NCBI GenBank assembly: GCA_017504995.1
Contig: JAFVQC010000017.1
Coordinates: 1-48,556, forward strand
Direction: 5' to 3'
From: Clostridia bacterium
GTDB taxonomy: Bacteria > Bacillota > Clostridia > Oscillospirales > CAG-272
DNA: 48,556 bases
Part shown: piece after piece, positions 47,122 to 48,556 of the stretch
Position numbering within the stretch: position 1 is the stretch's first letter
Layout of the letters: every line of letters starts with the position of its first letter
Notes under the pieces: model-generated
Databases searched by the model: none
What the model was told of the DNA's origin: nothing
The model's input: the letters and a program-made list of their open reading frames with translations, nothing else
Made by a program: the position numbers and the translations under genes

Positions 47122-48556
47122 TCATCGTACCACGGAATTTGCGTAATAGGCATTCTCTGTCCGTGTAAAGTTTTTACCCGTAAAGGGCAGGTCGAACACG
47201 ACGGTATCGAATTTTGCCCAGAAGCACTTATCGCTGTTCATATCGTTATTCAACAAATTGGTTTTAACCCATTCGCCATACGTTATGTTCCATCGGGCTT
47301 CTATTCCGCCTTCCGAAACCGGCCAAAGAATATAATTCGCCAACACGTTTTTCCACAAGTCCCCGTTATCATCCTTATAAGCACCGTGGTGGGGCATCTG
47401 CACCAGATTACTTTGCATCGCCTCGCCGTAAAGTTTGGCGATCAAGGTTCCCACCGCACCGTACATATCACCCGTAATCATGACCGTGTCCAATTCCTGA
47501 CTGCGGCTTGCATCATATACCACCACGCGGGTCACGATAGAACTGCTATTGAAGCTTTTCATATTCTCGTGAGCGCGCAATTCGGGAGAAAATACGATCT
47601 GCAAATCCACGTTCCGCACGGAGAAGATTTGACCTGCATGCGCTTTATACAACTTAGTTCCGTTATCAACGTAGTTCTGCGCGCATTTTCTGTACGCCGT
47701 TAGCTTTGAAGGATAGTCACTTGCGTCACTGAGATCGTCATACATTTCGTCGCTTGGCAGATTCCAGATGATTGATTCCACCTTGACGATATCGTTCAGT
47801 TCCATTTTTTCAAACGCTACGAACGCGCCGATGTGATCGGTATGCGCATGAGTGATCACCCACGCCGCGATGGTAGGCGTTTTTCCAGCAGGGGTATATT
47901 CCTTGATGATCTCGTAAATCCGTCTCGCGTTCTGCCGCTTGTACGTATTGCTGGCGCTCGCCTTATCGTCGTATCCGCCGTCAAAGACCACGAAGCTACC
48001 GTCTGCCAGCAAGATCATATAGCACTCGCCGTGAACATCGGGATCATCCGCATTGTTGGTGCCAACTTGAAACAGCTTGGGTACATAGCCACTGACTGTG
48101 TCGTATTGCTCTGCCGTGGTGGGAACGGTATTCGATGCGGTAGCAGGTTCAACAAACACTCGCGCGGTTTCATCGCCGACGCTGTAAAATGCGGTCAGGA
48201 TCGTATCGTCGTTGGCGAATTGAGCATAGCGAGTATTCTCGGTGAGAAACGCGTAAGAGGAAATCTTCCGATAACCCGCCGCCAGCGCATACGCCTGCCA
48301 GTCCGCGAAAAGGTTACCGCTGACGTTTGCATATTGCGTCATTTGGCAACTGTCACCCGTGTCGTAGGTACGGGCGTACGGATCCGTGTCGAACTTTGGA
48401 ACGACGTTCAACTCTACGGGGGCAGCGTTCGTCACCGTGCCCGAGTAAACCAGCTCTCTCTCCACGTACAGAGCGTCCTCTTCCATTTGGTATTTAAGGT
48501 ACTCTATAAACTCCCAGTTTGCGCTTTCGATACCGTCGGTCAAGTGCGCGCAGACC
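47122..48556 (-). CDS. Metallo-beta-lactamase-fold hydrolase, C-terminal part (5' end off window)
   Basis: The frame is open through the right edge, so the protein is longer than the 478 codons seen. The last 320 residues contain an MBL domain: MILLADGSFVVFDGGYD, the metal motif THAHTDHIGA (near residue 235 of the visible part), then MITGDMYG and QMPHHGAYKD as later ligands, in the style of ComEC-like hydrolases. The upstream 150 residues are unassigned and could be extracellular; many aromatic residues and Asn/Thr suggest a secreted protein. Whether it has a signal peptide cannot be seen. Function unknown. Confidence 0.78.
   Translation of the reverse strand, partial: VCAHLTDGIESANWEFIEYLKYQMEEDALYVERELVYSGTVTNAAPVELNVVPKFDTDPYARTYDTGDSCQMTQYANVSGNLFADWQAYALAAGYRKISSYAFLTENTRYAQFANDDTILTAFYSVGDETARVFVEPATASNTVPTTAEQYDTVSGYVPKLFQVGTNNADDPDVHGECYMILLADGSFVVFDGGYDDKASASNTYKRQNARRIYEIIKEYTPAGKTPTIAAWVITHAHTDHIGAFVAFEKMELNDIVKVESIIWNLPSDEMYDDLSDASDYPSKLTAYRKCAQNYVDNGTKLYKAHAGQIFSVRNVDLQIVFSPELRAHENMKSFNSSSIVTRVVVYDASRSQELDTVMITGDMYGAVGTLIAKLYGEAMQSNLVQMPHHGAYKDDNGDLWKNVLANYILWPVSEGGIEARWNITYGEWVKTNLLNNDMNSDKCFWAKFDTVVFDLPFTGKNFTRTENAYYANSVVR

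Noticed and set aside
1-48556. CRISPR arrays, tRNA or rRNA genes, complete insertion sequences
   Set aside because: No regularly spaced repeats, tRNA-like CCA ends with cloverleaf arms, rRNA core sequences or intact transposase genes were seen on either strand.

Overview
The window looks like a chromosomal segment of an anaerobic, probably gut-dwelling clostridium (Bacillota, Clostridia). The evidence is a Rex-type operator beside a lactate/malate dehydrogenase gene, a cobalamin-dependent methionine synthase split into two genes, clostridial-style ABC-2 transporters, many extended -10 promoters (TGnTATAAT), and the Firmicutes housekeeping series nusB-xseA-xseB-ispA-tlyA-nadK-argR-recN. I saw no rRNA, tRNA, CRISPR array, complete insertion sequence or prophage. 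I cannot name the genus.

Layout. 1-2.8 kb: a metal-chelate ABC uptake system (FecCD permease, cut by the window edge, and a lipoprotein) runs divergently from a siroheme/ferredoxin reductase-like gene. The two share one symmetric overlapping promoter. 2.8-3.0 kb: a remnant that resembles an integrase. 3.0-7.8 kb: a leftward operon of two ABC ATPase/permease pairs led by three small membrane-associated proteins. 7.8-8.2 kb: a hairpin repeat element between two direct repeats. 8.2-11.3 kb: a TetR regulator and MATE pump, divergent from a CDF cation exporter with a natural C-terminal six-histidine tail. 11.3-12.5 kb: a dehydrogenase of the LDH/MDH family with an upstream Rex box. 12.5-16.4 kb: metF, a methionine synthase reactivation protein and a truncated-type metH, joined by 4-base overlaps. 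16.4-17.1 kb: an apparent transcription unit without a convincing protein, a candidate non-coding RNA.

17.1-24.9 kb is a hexuronate island. An AraC-type regulator faces uxaC, uxuA and an SDR fructuronate reductase, followed by a xylose-isomerase-like TIM barrel and two tandem Gfo/Idh/MocA oxidoreductases. Together the first three would take glucuronate or galacturonate to mannonate (glucuronate branch) and the last three may release or remodel a sugar upstream of it. 24.9-29.0 kb: CarD and a YhaO/YhaN (SbcD/SbcC-like) pair. 29.2-29.8 kb: a cytosolic amidase-domain protein. 29.8-43.6 kb: a long leftward housekeeping block (nusB, a TsaD/Kae1 paralogue, xseAB, ispA, a DUF212 phosphatase-like membrane protein, tlyA, nadK, argR, recN, ybaK, argS, yebC, a Wzx-like flippase and rplS), interrupted by two palindromic repeat clusters. 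43.7-48.6 kb: a second carbohydrate operon (GH16 hydrolase without signal peptide, enolase-superfamily sugar-acid dehydratase, small cupin, SDR), preceded by a metallo-beta-lactamase-fold protein cut by the window end.

The most unusual signals are the two-fold symmetric divergent promoter near 1783, the orphan transcription unit at 16.45-16.9 kb, the MDH-type arginine in the 'LDH', the combination of glycoside-type oxidoreductases with the hexuronate pathway, and a hairpin that would bring a distant ribosome-binding site next to the nusB start. All names come from reading motifs; no database search was run.
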